In this document: positions 27,743-36,627 of the stretch, piece by piece
Layout: each line of letters opens with the position of its first letter
Numbering within the stretch: the first letter of the stretch is position 1
Source of the DNA: Fischerella muscicola PCC 7414
Lineage (GTDB): Bacteria > Cyanobacteriota > Cyanobacteriia > Cyanobacteriales > Nostocaceae
Assembly (NCBI RefSeq): GCF_000317205.1
Contig: NZ_AJLK01000013.1
Coordinates: forward strand, 1-64,000
Length of the DNA: 64,000 nucleotides
Direction of reading: 5' to 3'
Translations under genes and position numbers: made by a program
The notes under the pieces: generated by a model
Databases searched by the model: none
What the model saw: only the letters and a program-made list of their open reading frames with translations
What the model was told of the DNA's origin: nothing

Positions 27743-29491
27743 ACGCTTATCGAGACTATTTTCGGTAATCTTCAGGGTTTAAAGTCCAGCCAGCTAAAGC
27801 AACTACAGCGGCTGTATCATCAACGCATTCCTGGCGATCGCATCACTACGCCGGAGTTTGCCCAGCGTTTGGCAGCTATTAGTACAGAAATCAATCAACC
27901 TGTATGTACCTATCTCAATCGTCGCGGACAAGTGATCCGCGTCGGGGTAGGTACTCCGCGTCAAACGCAAATTCCACCGTTGGAATTGCCTCGTTACGGT
28001 GCGGAACGACTAAGCGGTATCCGTTGTATCGCCACCCACCTCAAATCAGAACCGCCGAATGAAGCGGCACTGACATCTATGGCATTACAACGGCTTGATG
28101 CATTGGTCGTAATAAATATTACAGGAACAGGATTTCAAAAACGGGGTGGTGGGGCTACAGGATATGTCAAAGAAGCATATTTAGCGCACCTGACCTCACA
28201 AGAGTCCCGCGCTTTAATTACCAGTCCCTCTTTGAAGGTGGAAAATGGCAATGTGCCATCCCCAAGTTGGAACGTATCGCCACCAATGAGTCTGGATGCA
28301 CTGGCAAAACAGGACTTAATTGATTTAGTAGAAGGACTGGAAGAAGATTTCCGGCGGGAATTTGTCGCCCAAGAGGTAGACATTGACCATGACCGCGTGG
28401 TGATCGTTGGAGTGATGACCGATGATCTGTCATCCCAACAATTCCAAGATATCGTGGCAGAATTAGGACGGTTAGTGGATACTGCTGGTGGAGAAGTATT
28501 ACAGACTTTATGGCAAAAGCGATCGCGCATTCATCCCCAAACAGTAGTTGGTGAAGGTAAAGTACAAGAAATAGCCCTCACAGCCCAAACACTGGGAGCT
28601 AATCTTGTAGTCTTTGATCGCGACCTTTCACCTTCCCAAGTCCGCAACCTCGAGACTCAAATTGGTGTCCGAGTCGTTGACCGCACAGAAGTAATTTTAG
28701 ATATCTTTGCTCAACGCGCCCAATCTCGTGCTGGTAAATTACAAGTAGAACTAGCGCAGTTGGAATATATGCTGCCACGGCTAAGTGGCAGAGGACAAGC
28801 CATGTCTCGACTCGGTGGTGGTATCGGTACTCGCGGTCCTGGTGAAACTAAATTGGAAACCGAACGACGTGCGATTGGTCGACGTATTTCTCGTTTACAA
28901 CAAGAAGTTAACCAGCTACAGGCCCATCGAGAACGGTTGCGACAACGGCGACAAAATCGAGAAATTCCTTCTGTAGCTTTAGTTGGTTATACAAACGCAG
29001 GTAAGTCTACCTTACTGAATGCCTTAACAAATGCCGAAGTTTACACCGCCGACCAATTATTTGCTACCCTTGACCCTACCACACGCCGCTTAGTTGTTCC
29101 CCATGCAGCAACTAATGAACCCCAAGAAATTCTCATTACAGATACGGTAGGTTTCATCCACGAATTACCAGCATCGTTAATGGATGCTTTTCGTGCCACT
29201 TTAGAAGAAGTTACAGAAGCGGATGCCTTAATACATTTAGTAGATTTGTCGCATCCAGCTTGGTTAAGTCACATTCGTTCAGTCAGGGAAATCCTGGCTC
29301 AAATGCCAGTCACCCCTGGCCCAGCACTGGTTGTTTTTAACAAAATTGACCAAGTTAGTAGTGAGGCCTTAGCTCAAGCAAGGGAAGAATTTCCTTTAGC
29401 AGTATTTATTTCTGCAAGCAAGCGCTTGGGATTAGAAACTCTACGTCAGCGTCTTGGTCAATTGGTGCAATACGCTACTTCCTCTGGGTAA
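27743..29491 (+). CDS. hflX: Ribosome-associated GTPase HflX (start codon unclear)
   Basis: The protein has the HflX N-terminal domain (HPQTVVGEGKVQEIAL, LSPSQVRNLETQIGVRVVDR), the glycine-rich linker SRLGGGIGTRGPGETKLETD-like segment, and a GTPase domain (GYTNAGKSTL as G1, DTVGFI as G3, NKID as G4). HflX splits stalled or hibernating ribosomes. The first canonical in-frame start is TTG at 27869. However, the 42 codons before it (LIETIFGNLQGLKSSQLKQL onward) also look coding and match the usual cyanobacterial N-terminus. No ATG, GTG or TTG lies between TAG at 27740 and 27869. Either a rare start (ATC at 27749 or ATT at 27758) is used or the start has been lost. Confidence 0.88.
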   Translation, partial: TLIETIFGNLQGLKSSQLKQLQRLYHQRIPGDRITTPEFAQRLAAISTEINQPVCTYLNRRGQVIRVGVGTPRQTQIPPLELPRYGAERLSGIRCIATHLKSEPPNEAALTSMALQRLDALVVINITGTGFQKRGGGATGYVKEAYLAHLTSQESRALITSPSLKVENGNVPSPSWNVSPPMSLDALAKQDLIDLVEGLEEDFRREFVAQEVDIDHDRVVIVGVMTDDLSSQQFQDIVAELGRLVDTAGGEVLQTLWQKRSRIHPQTVVGEGKVQEIALTAQTLGANLVVFDRDLSPSQVRNLETQIGVRVVDRTEVILDIFAQRAQSRAGKLQVELAQLEYMLPRLSGRGQAMSRLGGGIGTRGPGETKLETERRAIGRRISRLQQEVNQLQAHRERLRQRRQNREIPSVALVGYTNAGKSTLLNALTNAEVYTADQLFATLDPTTRRLVVPHAATNEPQEILITDTVGFIHELPASLMDAFRATLEEVTEADALIHLVDLSHPAWLSHIRSVREILAQMPVTPGPALVVFNKIDQVSSEALAQAREEFPLAVFISASKRLGLETLRQRLGQLVQYATSSG

Positions 29492-29588
29492 ATACGTAGC
29501 TTTCACCTATGTTCAAAATTCCAGCTGCTTTAAAAGCAAAGCTCACAAGCCATATCATTTCACGCTGTTCATGTAAATAATCTAGATC

Positions 29589-29616
29589 GTAGAGACGGTA
29601 CTATTCGCGTCTCTAC
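29589..29616. repeat. Hairpin related to the palindrome family
   Basis: GTAGAGACG and CGTCTCTAC arms around a 10-base loop share the outer arms of the palindrome at 31415-31442. It lies between the convergent hflX and muiA-like genes and may help end transcription. Confidence 0.55.
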
Positions 29617-29659
29617 AAAACTTATTTGTATCAAGCATTTTGTGAAACAGTATGACTCC

Positions 29660-31288
29660 TTATACATCCAACCCTACCACCGTTAAGTTAGGCGGATGCT
29701 CAACTATAAACTGATAATATATCTCCTGTTTCCCCTGAGCAGGAATCATCAAATCCCATTCCAATATCCCCATTTCACCAAGTTGAATTGAGGGGTTGCT
29801 GCGAGTTAGACGGACTTTTATTTGCTCGTTGCGACTGACTGGTAATTGTTCAGTTAATTTTAAAGTTGCTGGTTGGTTGAGCAAATTGGTAATTAATAAT
29901 CGATAAGCATAAGTAATTCTGCGGTTATTACCAATTAATTTTTTCTCAACTTGCCGCTCAACTAACTCACGCTCAATTTTCAATCCTTCGTCAATACCTA
30001 AGTTAACTTTAAACTCTTGTCCTGGTGCAATATTTTCGAGCTGAGTAGTTCCTACAAAAATATCGTCGCGGTAAATATTTGCTTTACCAGGTAACAAAGT
30101 CGCCCCCTCAGAGCTATTTTTTACCTTTGCTTGCAGATAGGCGAAACTCACCAAGCGCGGCATTGCTATGTAATTAAAGCTACATGGAAAATCATCATCG
30201 AAAATTGTAGTTTTGTGGGGTGTGCCGTCACTAGGTATATTAGCGCTACTACTCAGTTTAAAAGTAACTACACTCCCTTCTCTAGATACTTCTGCTATTA
30301 CAGTTTCGGCTACTATGTCTTCTTGTACTTCTCCACTTCCTGGTGCTGGAGTTGGCATTGCAGTATCTGCTTCTGCGGCTCCTAACTGATTCCTCGCACG
30401 CATAGGTGCGGCTGTCATGACGTAACCATACTGTCTAGGAATAGGTATGTCAATATACCAAGGTTCAAGTTTAGGTGGCAGTGTACCTAGTCCTGGTTTG
30501 GCGGTAGAAAGAGTCAGAGCTACACCCAACCAATCTTCGCCTGTGCTTTGGGTTACTTCTGCTAAATAACCAAGGTTGACAACATTACTGGTACTGCTTA
30601 CCCGTACGTCATACAAAGGAGTCCAACTGGCACGACTAACTAGGTAAGATACTTCTAGTTCAAATTCTCCTGCACCCGCAGGTTCTATCCCGACACTCAA
30701 GCTTAAACTTTCTTTGGGATGGGGTGTTTGAATAGTTTGCAATTGCTGGCGGAGTGCTTGTAATTGCTTGTCTAATTGTTGCTGACGGGTTTTGCATTCT
30801 GCTGTGGCGATCGCATACTCTGTATACTGACTTCCCAGAAAGTTAACAAAATCCAAAGTCTCGCTCAGATTAAGATTTTTCCGGGCCAAACTAATAGAAA
30901 ATTGTTCTTCTGTTTTCTCACGCAAACCTTGGATAAAACTCGACTGCAATGCCAAAGCATCAACTTGTGCTTGCAGGTGTTGCCATTCTGCTTCTAGTTG
31001 TTGAATTTGTTGAGTCAACTGAGCAACTTTTGCCGCTATGGGTTCGGTAGAAAAGATGCGATCGCATCTCACTTCCAACAAGCGCACTGCTACCTTTCCC
31101 TTACCACTAACCCTTACCGACTCTGTTTCCACAATATCTGGCAGTGGAGTGATGACTAATTCTTTTTCTTGTCCTGTTAAGGAGACAATACTGCTTCTTG
31201 TTACCAAAGCTTTGTCAGAGTACACCGTCACTGCCACAATCTGACTTGTTACAATTTTTCGCACAGATGGTATTTCTGGGTTCACCAC
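29660..31288 (-). CDS. MuiA family protein (mucoidy inhibitor-like, DUF4139)
   Basis: The 542-residue protein has an N-terminal beta domain (VTVYSDKALVTRSSIVSL, ELVITPLPDIVETESVRV). A coiled coil follows (about 75-195, for example QLEAEWQHLQAQVDALALQ), then a long C-terminal DUF4139 domain (ELEVSYLVSRASWTPLYDVR, GEDWLGVALTLSTAKPGLG, LEWDLMIPAQGKQEIYYQF). The MuiA name comes from a suppressor of mucoid growth; the molecular role is unknown. No signal peptide is evident. The start is one of two tandem GTG codons at 31288 or 31285. Confidence 0.85.
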   Translation of the reverse strand: MVNPEIPSVRKIVTSQIVAVTVYSDKALVTRSSIVSLTGQEKELVITPLPDIVETESVRVSGKGKVAVRLLEVRCDRIFSTEPIAAKVAQLTQQIQQLEAEWQHLQAQVDALALQSSFIQGLREKTEEQFSISLARKNLNLSETLDFVNFLGSQYTEYAIATAECKTRQQQLDKQLQALRQQLQTIQTPHPKESLSLSVGIEPAGAGEFELEVSYLVSRASWTPLYDVRVSSTSNVVNLGYLAEVTQSTGEDWLGVALTLSTAKPGLGTLPPKLEPWYIDIPIPRQYGYVMTAAPMRARNQLGAAEADTAMPTPAPGSGEVQEDIVAETVIAEVSREGSVVTFKLSSSANIPSDGTPHKTTIFDDDFPCSFNYIAMPRLVSFAYLQAKVKNSSEGATLLPGKANIYRDDIFVGTTQLENIAPGQEFKVNLGIDEGLKIERELVERQVEKKLIGNNRRITYAYRLLITNLLNQPATLKLTEQLPVSRNEQIKVRLTRSNPSIQLGEMGILEWDLMIPAQGKQEIYYQFIVEHPPNLTVVGLDV

Positions 31289-31374
31289 TGCCAGTTTCCC
31301 CCTATGTTTTTATATAGACGTGCTGGTTAATTTTGCAGGTTTACAGGTCTAGCCGTCAAGATTTAGTTAGTTGC

Positions 31375-31556
31375 TGGTTGATCGCTGGTGGTTAGTGGTT
31401 GATTGTTGATTGTTGTAGAGACGTGCCATGGCACGTCTCTACATTGGTTAGTGGTTAGTGGTTGGTGGTTAATTGTTTACTACTCCCCACCTCCCCATCA
31501 CCCCACCTCCCCACCTCTTCACCTCCCCATCACCCCACCTCCCCACCTCTTCACAC
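31375..31556. repeat. Palindrome copy 3 with TTAGTGG and CCCCACC repeats
   Basis: The 28-bp perfect palindrome GTAGAGACGTGCCA / TGGCACGTCTCTAC (31415-31442) is flanked by GTGGTTAGTGGTTG units. CCCCATCACCCCACC units then run up to the next gene's stop codon. Confidence 0.85.
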
Positions 31557-33161
31557 TTCCATTCCTTTAGACAGGGTAAAATAAAAAGTCGCTCCCTGAT
31601 TAACTGCTGCTTCCACCCAGATGCGTCCGCCGTGTTTTTTGACAATCTGCTGCACAGAAGCGAGTCCTACACCTGTACCTGGAAACTCTTCCTGAGAGTG
31701 CATTCTCTGGAAAGCTCGAAATAATTTCTCAGCATATTTCATGTTAAAACCAGCACCATTATCCCGCACATAAAACGTTGGCAAACTGTGAGATTCTGGT
31801 GTAGCACCAAACTCAATTCGAGCTTTCTGACACTGGGATGTATACTTCCAAGCATTAGATAGTAAATTTTCTAGCACGATACGCAAAAGAACAGGATCGC
31901 CATGTGCTGTGAGTTCTGCTTGAATAATAGTTTCCACTTGACGCTCAGGATCACTAGCCTTAAGGTTTGCTAAAATCTCCTGAGCCATGTTGCTGAGATT
32001 GATTGTTTGCGGCTGAATTTCCACTCGTGAGAGTTGGTGTAGAGAGAGGATATGCTCAATCTGATTGTTCATACGTTCAGCAGCAAGGCACATGCGGTTA
32101 ATGTAATATTTTGCTTGCTCATCAAGTTGACTACCGTATTCATTCAGTAAAAGTGTACTGTAGCCATTGATCGCACCTAATGGCGATCGCAAATCGTGAG
32201 AGAGGGTATAGGCAAAACCTTCTAGTTCTTGATTAACAGCTTCTAACTCCGCCGTGCGATCGCGTACTCTTTGTTCTAGTTCGTTGTAAACGCGGACGTT
32301 TTCTATAGCTACTGATGTAGTGTCTGCCAAAGCTTGAATCAATTCTACTTCTTCTGAAGTCGCCCGATGTGGTGTCGCCCAATAATTACCAATAGCGCCA
32401 ATTGGTTCTTCTTTGCGGATCGGCACCATCACTAAACTCTTGATAAAAGTGGGCTGATAAGCTTCAAAAGGAATGCGCTCATCACCATACACATCTTCTA
32501 TAATTACCTGTTGCTTGTGCTGCATACACCAGCCACCGATACATATATTGATTGGGAAACGTTTGCCTTGCCACAACGGTTGAATAGCATTTTCTTCGGC
32601 GTAATAACACATGTCTTTCTCAAGCAACACAAAGGTAGCCCCATCAGCATTGGTAAGTTCTCGTGCTGCTACACGTACAATCGCCGTAATTTCTTCCAAG
32701 CTACGCGCTAGTGAAAGTTCCTGAACAACCTTAATCAGTTGTTTCATTGCCGAAATATTGGCACCTAAGCTGCTTGGCGATCGCTGTTGCCTTATACCAC
32801 TAACTGCACGCTGAACAATCGGTACAAGGCGCCACAACTGATTTTTACTAATATAGTCTACTGCTCCTTGACGTAAATAATTAGTAGCTTCTTGCTCATT
32901 GATACCAGAGGAGACAAAGAAAAAGGGAACATCAGGACACTTTTGTTGGGCTGTCTCTAAAGCAGCCTGTGCAGAAAATCCAGGGATGCTGCTATCGGAC
33001 ACAATTAAATCAAAATTACCCTCATCCAAAGCAGCGAGATAATCAGAACCCATCTTCGCTAAGAATATTTCACATTCCAAGCCATTTTTAGCTAGCATTA
33101 GCCGAATCAGTTCGGCGTCGATAGGATCGTCTTCAAGGTGGAGAATGCGTAGTTTATTCAT
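31551..33161 (-). CDS. Receiver-GAF-histidine kinase
   Basis: The protein has 536 residues. An N-terminal receiver (LRILHLEDDPIDAELIRLML, phospho-acceptor Asp in DLIVSDSSIPG, SKNQLW near the conserved Lys) precedes a GAF domain (about 145-300, with NADGATFVLLEKDMCYYAEE and FPINICIGGWCMQHKQQV). A short coiled coil leads to HisKA (FAYTLSHDLRSPLGAINGYS) and HATPase (NLLSNAWKYTSQCQKARIEF, GVGLASVQQIVKKHGG). Receiver-first kinases take phosphate from an upstream kinase. The GAF domain keeps a CxxxxCxxW pattern, but no bilin-binding motif is certain. ATG at 33161. The 3' end abuts a C-rich repeat. Confidence 0.88.
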   Translation of the reverse strand: MNKLRILHLEDDPIDAELIRLMLAKNGLECEIFLAKMGSDYLAALDEGNFDLIVSDSSIPGFSAQAALETAQQKCPDVPFFFVSSGINEQEATNYLRQGAVDYISKNQLWRLVPIVQRAVSGIRQQRSPSSLGANISAMKQLIKVVQELSLARSLEEITAIVRVAARELTNADGATFVLLEKDMCYYAEENAIQPLWQGKRFPINICIGGWCMQHKQQVIIEDVYGDERIPFEAYQPTFIKSLVMVPIRKEEPIGAIGNYWATPHRATSEEVELIQALADTTSVAIENVRVYNELEQRVRDRTAELEAVNQELEGFAYTLSHDLRSPLGAINGYSTLLLNEYGSQLDEQAKYYINRMCLAAERMNNQIEHILSLHQLSRVEIQPQTINLSNMAQEILANLKASDPERQVETIIQAELTAHGDPVLLRIVLENLLSNAWKYTSQCQKARIEFGATPESHSLPTFYVRDNGAGFNMKYAEKLFRAFQRMHSQEEFPGTGVGLASVQQIVKKHGGRIWVEAAVNQGATFYFTLSKGMEV

Positions 33162-33784
33162 AAAATATTCTTTTAAAACAAAATATATTCATTTAAAAAA
33201 AGCAATATGCTTATTCCAGTACATATACTTATGATTTCTATTTACCAATTACTTTTTGTAATTAAGTTTTAAAAAATATTTAAAATTAATTATTCTCTTT
33301 TAATTATTTTATTCAACAAAATCTAAACAATAAATTATTTTTTAAGCAAATAAAATATGTATTTTAATTTTGAAAAATCTGTTTCTTCTATTTTAACAAG
33401 CAACTATATGAATTTAAATCTGAAATAAGAGGTCATTTATAAAGTAAAAATAAAATCACTGTAGGTTGTGTTAGGCGCATTAGATACTGCTTAGTACCAA
33501 ATTGCATAAATCCATCGCGAAATCCCTGTGCTAAACTCTGCTACCTGGTGCGCTCTCCTCTGCGTTTCTCTGCGTTTAATAACGCTATACTTTTAAGCAA
33601 AGCCTACCTAACTATATCCACATCTATTTCAAGTTGAGGTTGCTATATAGGGGGAGATTATAGCCAAGAAAAATTACATGACATTTTCCTTCTATGTCTC
33701 CCCTGTTTGCAAGTCAAACAAAATTGCTACAGAATTTCATTTTTAACCTTCCCTGTGAAAATCCAAACTTGAAAATTGCAAACT
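33162..33784. other. AT-rich 620-bp gene-free region
   Basis: No open frame, RNA or strong repeat is supported. It contains a CTCTGCGTTTCTCTGCGTTTA direct repeat near 33555 and an A/T-rich block (33170-33450) upstream of the receiver-kinase gene. The right end holds the lysR stop codon. Confidence 0.45.
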
Positions 33785-34729
33785 TTAGTTTATGCCGCTT
33801 TCCTCATGCTTATCACTACTAGAAACAACAGTTTGCTCAACAATTTGTTTGGCTGCATCAAGTAGGTACTCAAAATAAGTACGAGCAACAATAGATAGTT
33901 GTTTTCCAGATGGATAAACCATGTACCAATCTCGTTTAATGGGAAAGTTTTCTACATCTAGAATAGTTAAATCTCCGGTATCTGGTAACAGAGTATGACG
34001 AGACAAAACAGAAATTCCTAAACCACCAGCTATGGCATGTTTAATTGCTTCGTTGCTTCCCAATTCTAGTTTAACCTTTACAGTTACCCCATGCTGGTCA
34101 AACAATTGCTGCACAGCACGGCGTGTTCCTGAACCTGGTTCCCGCATGATAAAAGGTTCATCAGCAAGACGTTGAATAGGGATGTTTTTTTCTTTCGACA
34201 GAGGATGATTAATTGGTGCTAAAACTACTAGGGGATTTTCCAAAAACTGTTGATAACTTACATCCAAATGTTCTGGAACCTGACTCATAATATACAAGTC
34301 GTCCATATTGTTAGTCATGCGTTCCAGAATGCCTTCATGATTTGTCACTTGTAGTGATATCTCAATCCCTGGATAAAGTTGACAAAAAGGCCCTAACAAT
34401 CGTGGTATAAAATATTTAGCTGTGGTAATTACTGCTAAGCGTAATTGCCCTTGTTTTAGCCCTTTTAAATCTGCCACTTTCATTTCAAACTGGGCTATAG
34501 TCTCGAAAATTTGCCGACAAGTGGCGTATAATTCCCGTCCAGCCTCTGTCAAATACAGGCGCTTACCTACTTGTTCAAATAACGGCAAACCCACTGATTT
34601 CGTCAGTTGCTTGATTTGCATAGAAACAGTAGGCTGAGTAAGAAAAAGTTCTTCAGCGGCACGTGTAAAGCTACCGTGTCGCGCCGCCGCCTCAAACACC
34701 TTCAATTGGTGCAACGTCGCTTGGTTCAA
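33785..34729 (-). CDS. LysR family regulator next to the carboxysome operon (CcmR/CmpR/RbcR-like)
   Basis: The 314-residue LysR protein has an N-terminal winged helix (LHQLKVFEAAARHGSFTRAA, LTQPTVSMQIKQLTKSVGLP) and a periplasmic-binding-type effector domain (LRLAVITTAKYFIPRLLGPF, PFIMREPGSGTRRAVQQLF). It resembles the CbbR/CmpR/NdhR group, which senses metabolites such as 2-phosphoglycolate, RuBP or 2-oxoglutarate and controls inorganic-carbon genes. Its place at the end of ccmK2-K1-L-M-N-O supports that role. Which subgroup cannot be told here. ATG at 34729. A 253-bp gap with plus-strand hairpins separates it from ccmO. Confidence 0.87.
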   Translation of the reverse strand: MNQATLHQLKVFEAAARHGSFTRAAEELFLTQPTVSMQIKQLTKSVGLPLFEQVGKRLYLTEAGRELYATCRQIFETIAQFEMKVADLKGLKQGQLRLAVITTAKYFIPRLLGPFCQLYPGIEISLQVTNHEGILERMTNNMDDLYIMSQVPEHLDVSYQQFLENPLVVLAPINHPLSKEKNIPIQRLADEPFIMREPGSGTRRAVQQLFDQHGVTVKVKLELGSNEAIKHAIAGGLGISVLSRHTLLPDTGDLTILDVENFPIKRDWYMVYPSGKQLSIVARTYFEYLLDAAKQIVEQTVVSSSDKHEESGIN

Positions 34730-34889
34730 GGGTGATTCTCCTCTACTAATGGCAACTTCAAGTAATGAGTTGTAAATATAGATATTACTCTATGCCTGTT
34801 ATTATTAGATAGGTATTTAACTTATAGAATTAAAAAGTTATTATCAGAACAACAAGCAAAGCGTAAGATGCCTTCCAGCCAACGTTGCA

Positions 34890-34909
34890 CACCTTAGAAG
34901 GTGCTTTTT
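34890..34909 (+). terminator. Plus-strand terminator-like hairpin in the lysR-ccmO gap
   Basis: CACCTT-ag-AAGGTG followed by CTTTTTG. Both flanking genes are on the minus strand, so the transcript it would end is unknown. Confidence 0.45.
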
Positions 34910-34922
34910 GGGGATAGTAAAC

Positions 34923-34967
34923 AACGTTGTACTAACCTCGTCCTGCTGGGTGTGTACAACGTTTTTT
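34923..34967 (+). terminator. Second plus-strand terminator-like hairpin in the lysR-ccmO gap
   Basis: Perfect 10-bp arms AACGTTGTAC (34923-34932) and GTACAACGTT (34954-34963) are followed by TTTTTC. The loop is 21 bases. It lies just beyond the ccmO stop codon and could act on either strand, though the T-run favours plus. Confidence 0.6.
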
Positions 34968-34982
34968 TCTTCGTCACATTTG

Positions 34983-35738
34983 TTATGATTCCTCCTGTAT
35001 TTTTACAGGTAATGTAGATAAATCTGGCAACTGGAGTAATTCTGCCTCAGCGACTGGTTCTTTAATATTGAGTGGCAATCTTACAGGTTGACGCTGTTCT
35101 AGCCAGCAATTTGCTACTGGTAAAGTTTGCTCTAGTTCATCAAGCGGTCGAGGAATTACCATGACAGCATTTAATTCTCCGATGCGTTCTGCCTCGTACA
35201 TGCCAGCTTCTACTGCTACCGCAACATTTGCTACAGAGCCACGAATAATGGCTGTACACAAACCTGAACCAATTTTTTCATATGCTGCCAGTTGGACATC
35301 AGCAGCTTTGAGCATGGCATCAGCAGCTCCTACCATTGCAGGAAAACCCCGCGTTTCTACTAAGCCAACTGCTTGATTACTCAAACGACTATAAGTACCA
35401 TCTTCAGTGATTGCACTGAGACGACTATTGATCGGTAATACTACTTCTAGGTTGGGAAACGGTCTAGGAATTACTAAGCTAGAAACAAACTGATCGAACT
35501 GTTTAGCAGTTTGCTCACCAGCTTCTACTGCTAGACGGACATCAGCGATCGCTCCTCTGACAATCGCAGTACAATGACCACTACCAATTTTTTCATATCC
35601 GACTAGGTGAACCCCAGCGGATTTAAGCATCATATCTGCCGTACCTACTATGGCCGGAAAACTGCGAGTTGACACTAGCCCTAAAGCACTATCCCTGAGG
35701 ATGTTTTGACGAGATGTCTGGGCATTGTATGCGTCCAT
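34983..35738 (-). CDS. ccmO: Carboxysome shell protein CcmO (tandem BMC domains)
   Basis: The 251-residue protein carries two BMC domains. The first (about 19-100) reads [37 protein letters not shown]. The second (about 125-207) reads AVGLVETRGFPAMVGAADAM, AAYEKIGSGLCTAIIRG. Two fused BMC domains make pseudo-hexameric trimers that help seal beta-carboxysome shells. A tail of about 45 residues follows. The gene is 44 bp downstream of ccmN in the ccmK2-K1-L-M-N-O order found in Nostocales. ATG at 35738. Confidence 0.93.
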   Translation of the reverse strand: MDAYNAQTSRQNILRDSALGLVSTRSFPAIVGTADMMLKSAGVHLVGYEKIGSGHCTAIVRGAIADVRLAVEAGEQTAKQFDQFVSSLVIPRPFPNLEVVLPINSRLSAITEDGTYSRLSNQAVGLVETRGFPAMVGAADAMLKAADVQLAAYEKIGSGLCTAIIRGSVANVAVAVEAGMYEAERIGELNAVMVIPRPLDELEQTLPVANCWLEQRQPVRLPLNIKEPVAEAELLQLPDLSTLPVKIQEES

Positions 35739-35782
35739 GTGAATTCTCCAGGATATTCAAACCGACAACTTACAATTAACAC

Positions 35783-36445
35783 TTACTCAGACTGCTCGTC
35801 AGAAGAGGGCTTATTCAAGGATTGCCGATGCGGAAATAAAGTGATCAACAATTGCTGGATGCTTCCCTGTCCGTAAATGTGAGTACCGATGTTATTTGGA
35901 GATTCAGTGGTAGGCTCTTGTTTACCCTGAGTGTCCAGTTGTGAGTCCTGAGTAGCGGAAGATAGGGACGAATTTGATTGAGAGTTCCACAAGTCTTCTT
36001 GTATGTCTATATCCTCTTCCCTAGAAGCAGGATTAGTAGTAGATGGTTGTGGCTGTTGGGTTTTTTCAGTTACTGCGACAGAATCACTCCAATGGCGACT
36101 GTTGTCTCCAAGAACTGAACCCGGTGCAACTACTTGTCCAGGAGCCACGGAACAATTAAACACTGTTGTTGCCGAACCGATGCAAGCATTTGCACCTATT
36201 TTACCACTGCCAATCATGAGGAAACCGGCTCCCAGGTTTGCCCCAGTTTCTACTTCTAGGGTTCCTTCATGAACTTTGAGGATTGAACCCATACCAATAC
36301 AAACCCCTGATCCAATAATAATCTTACTGTTTGGAGCCGCTTGCAGTATCACCCCTGGTGCAATCACAGCACTCGGATGAATCATTACCTCGCCACTGAT
36401 GTAGGAGTCAAAGTTATTACCCAGGCGCAGTGGCGGCACAGACAT
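35783..36445 (-). CDS. ccmN: Carboxysome assembly protein CcmN
   Basis: The 220-residue protein has an N-terminal left-handed beta-helix of hexapeptide repeats (MIHPSAVIAPGVILQAAP, IIIGSGVCIGMGSILKVHEG). A Ser/Gln/Pro-rich linker (about 125-190) follows, then the amphipathic encapsulation peptide YGQGSIQQLLITLFPHRQ near the C-terminus. CcmN binds CcmM through its beta-helix and CcmK shell through that peptide, joining cargo to shell. ATG at 36445 is chosen. The open frame to 36541 translates repeat DNA (PLPPNPTKWGPLAP) and is not conserved. Confidence 0.92.
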   Translation of the reverse strand: MSVPPLRLGNNFDSYISGEVMIHPSAVIAPGVILQAAPNSKIIIGSGVCIGMGSILKVHEGTLEVETGANLGAGFLMIGSGKIGANACIGSATTVFNCSVAPGQVVAPGSVLGDNSRHWSDSVAVTEKTQQPQPSTTNPASREEDIDIQEDLWNSQSNSSLSSATQDSQLDTQGKQEPTTESPNNIGTHIYGQGSIQQLLITLFPHRQSLNKPSSDEQSE

Positions 36446-36477
36446 GGAATTTTTAACCTCGGAAGCCGAAGAAAATA

Positions 36478-36625
36478 CGATGGGGAGTTGGGGGGCTAGG
36501 GGTCCCCACTTTGTGGGGTTGGGGGGCAATGGGGAACTCACCGGTCCCCACTCCCCGTGGGGTGATGGAGTTTACTAGGAAAGAATTTCTTCCCTCCCCC
36601 CATTTCCCAATCTCCCCATCCCCTT
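36478..36625. repeat. Dispersed repeat between ccmM and ccmN
   Basis: GGGGGGCTAGGGGTCCCCACT then TTGTGGGGTTGGGGGGCAA recurs at 57089-57128. It is followed by GGGGAACTCACCGG and C-rich units. The repeat fills most of the ccmN-ccmM gap inside the operon. Confidence 0.8.
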
Positions 36626-36627
36626 TT

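Noticed and set aside
31473-31724. Plus-strand frame beginning in CCCCACC repeats and running into the kinase gene.
   Set aside because: It is low-complexity Pro/His/Ser from repeats and then antisense to a clear histidine kinase.
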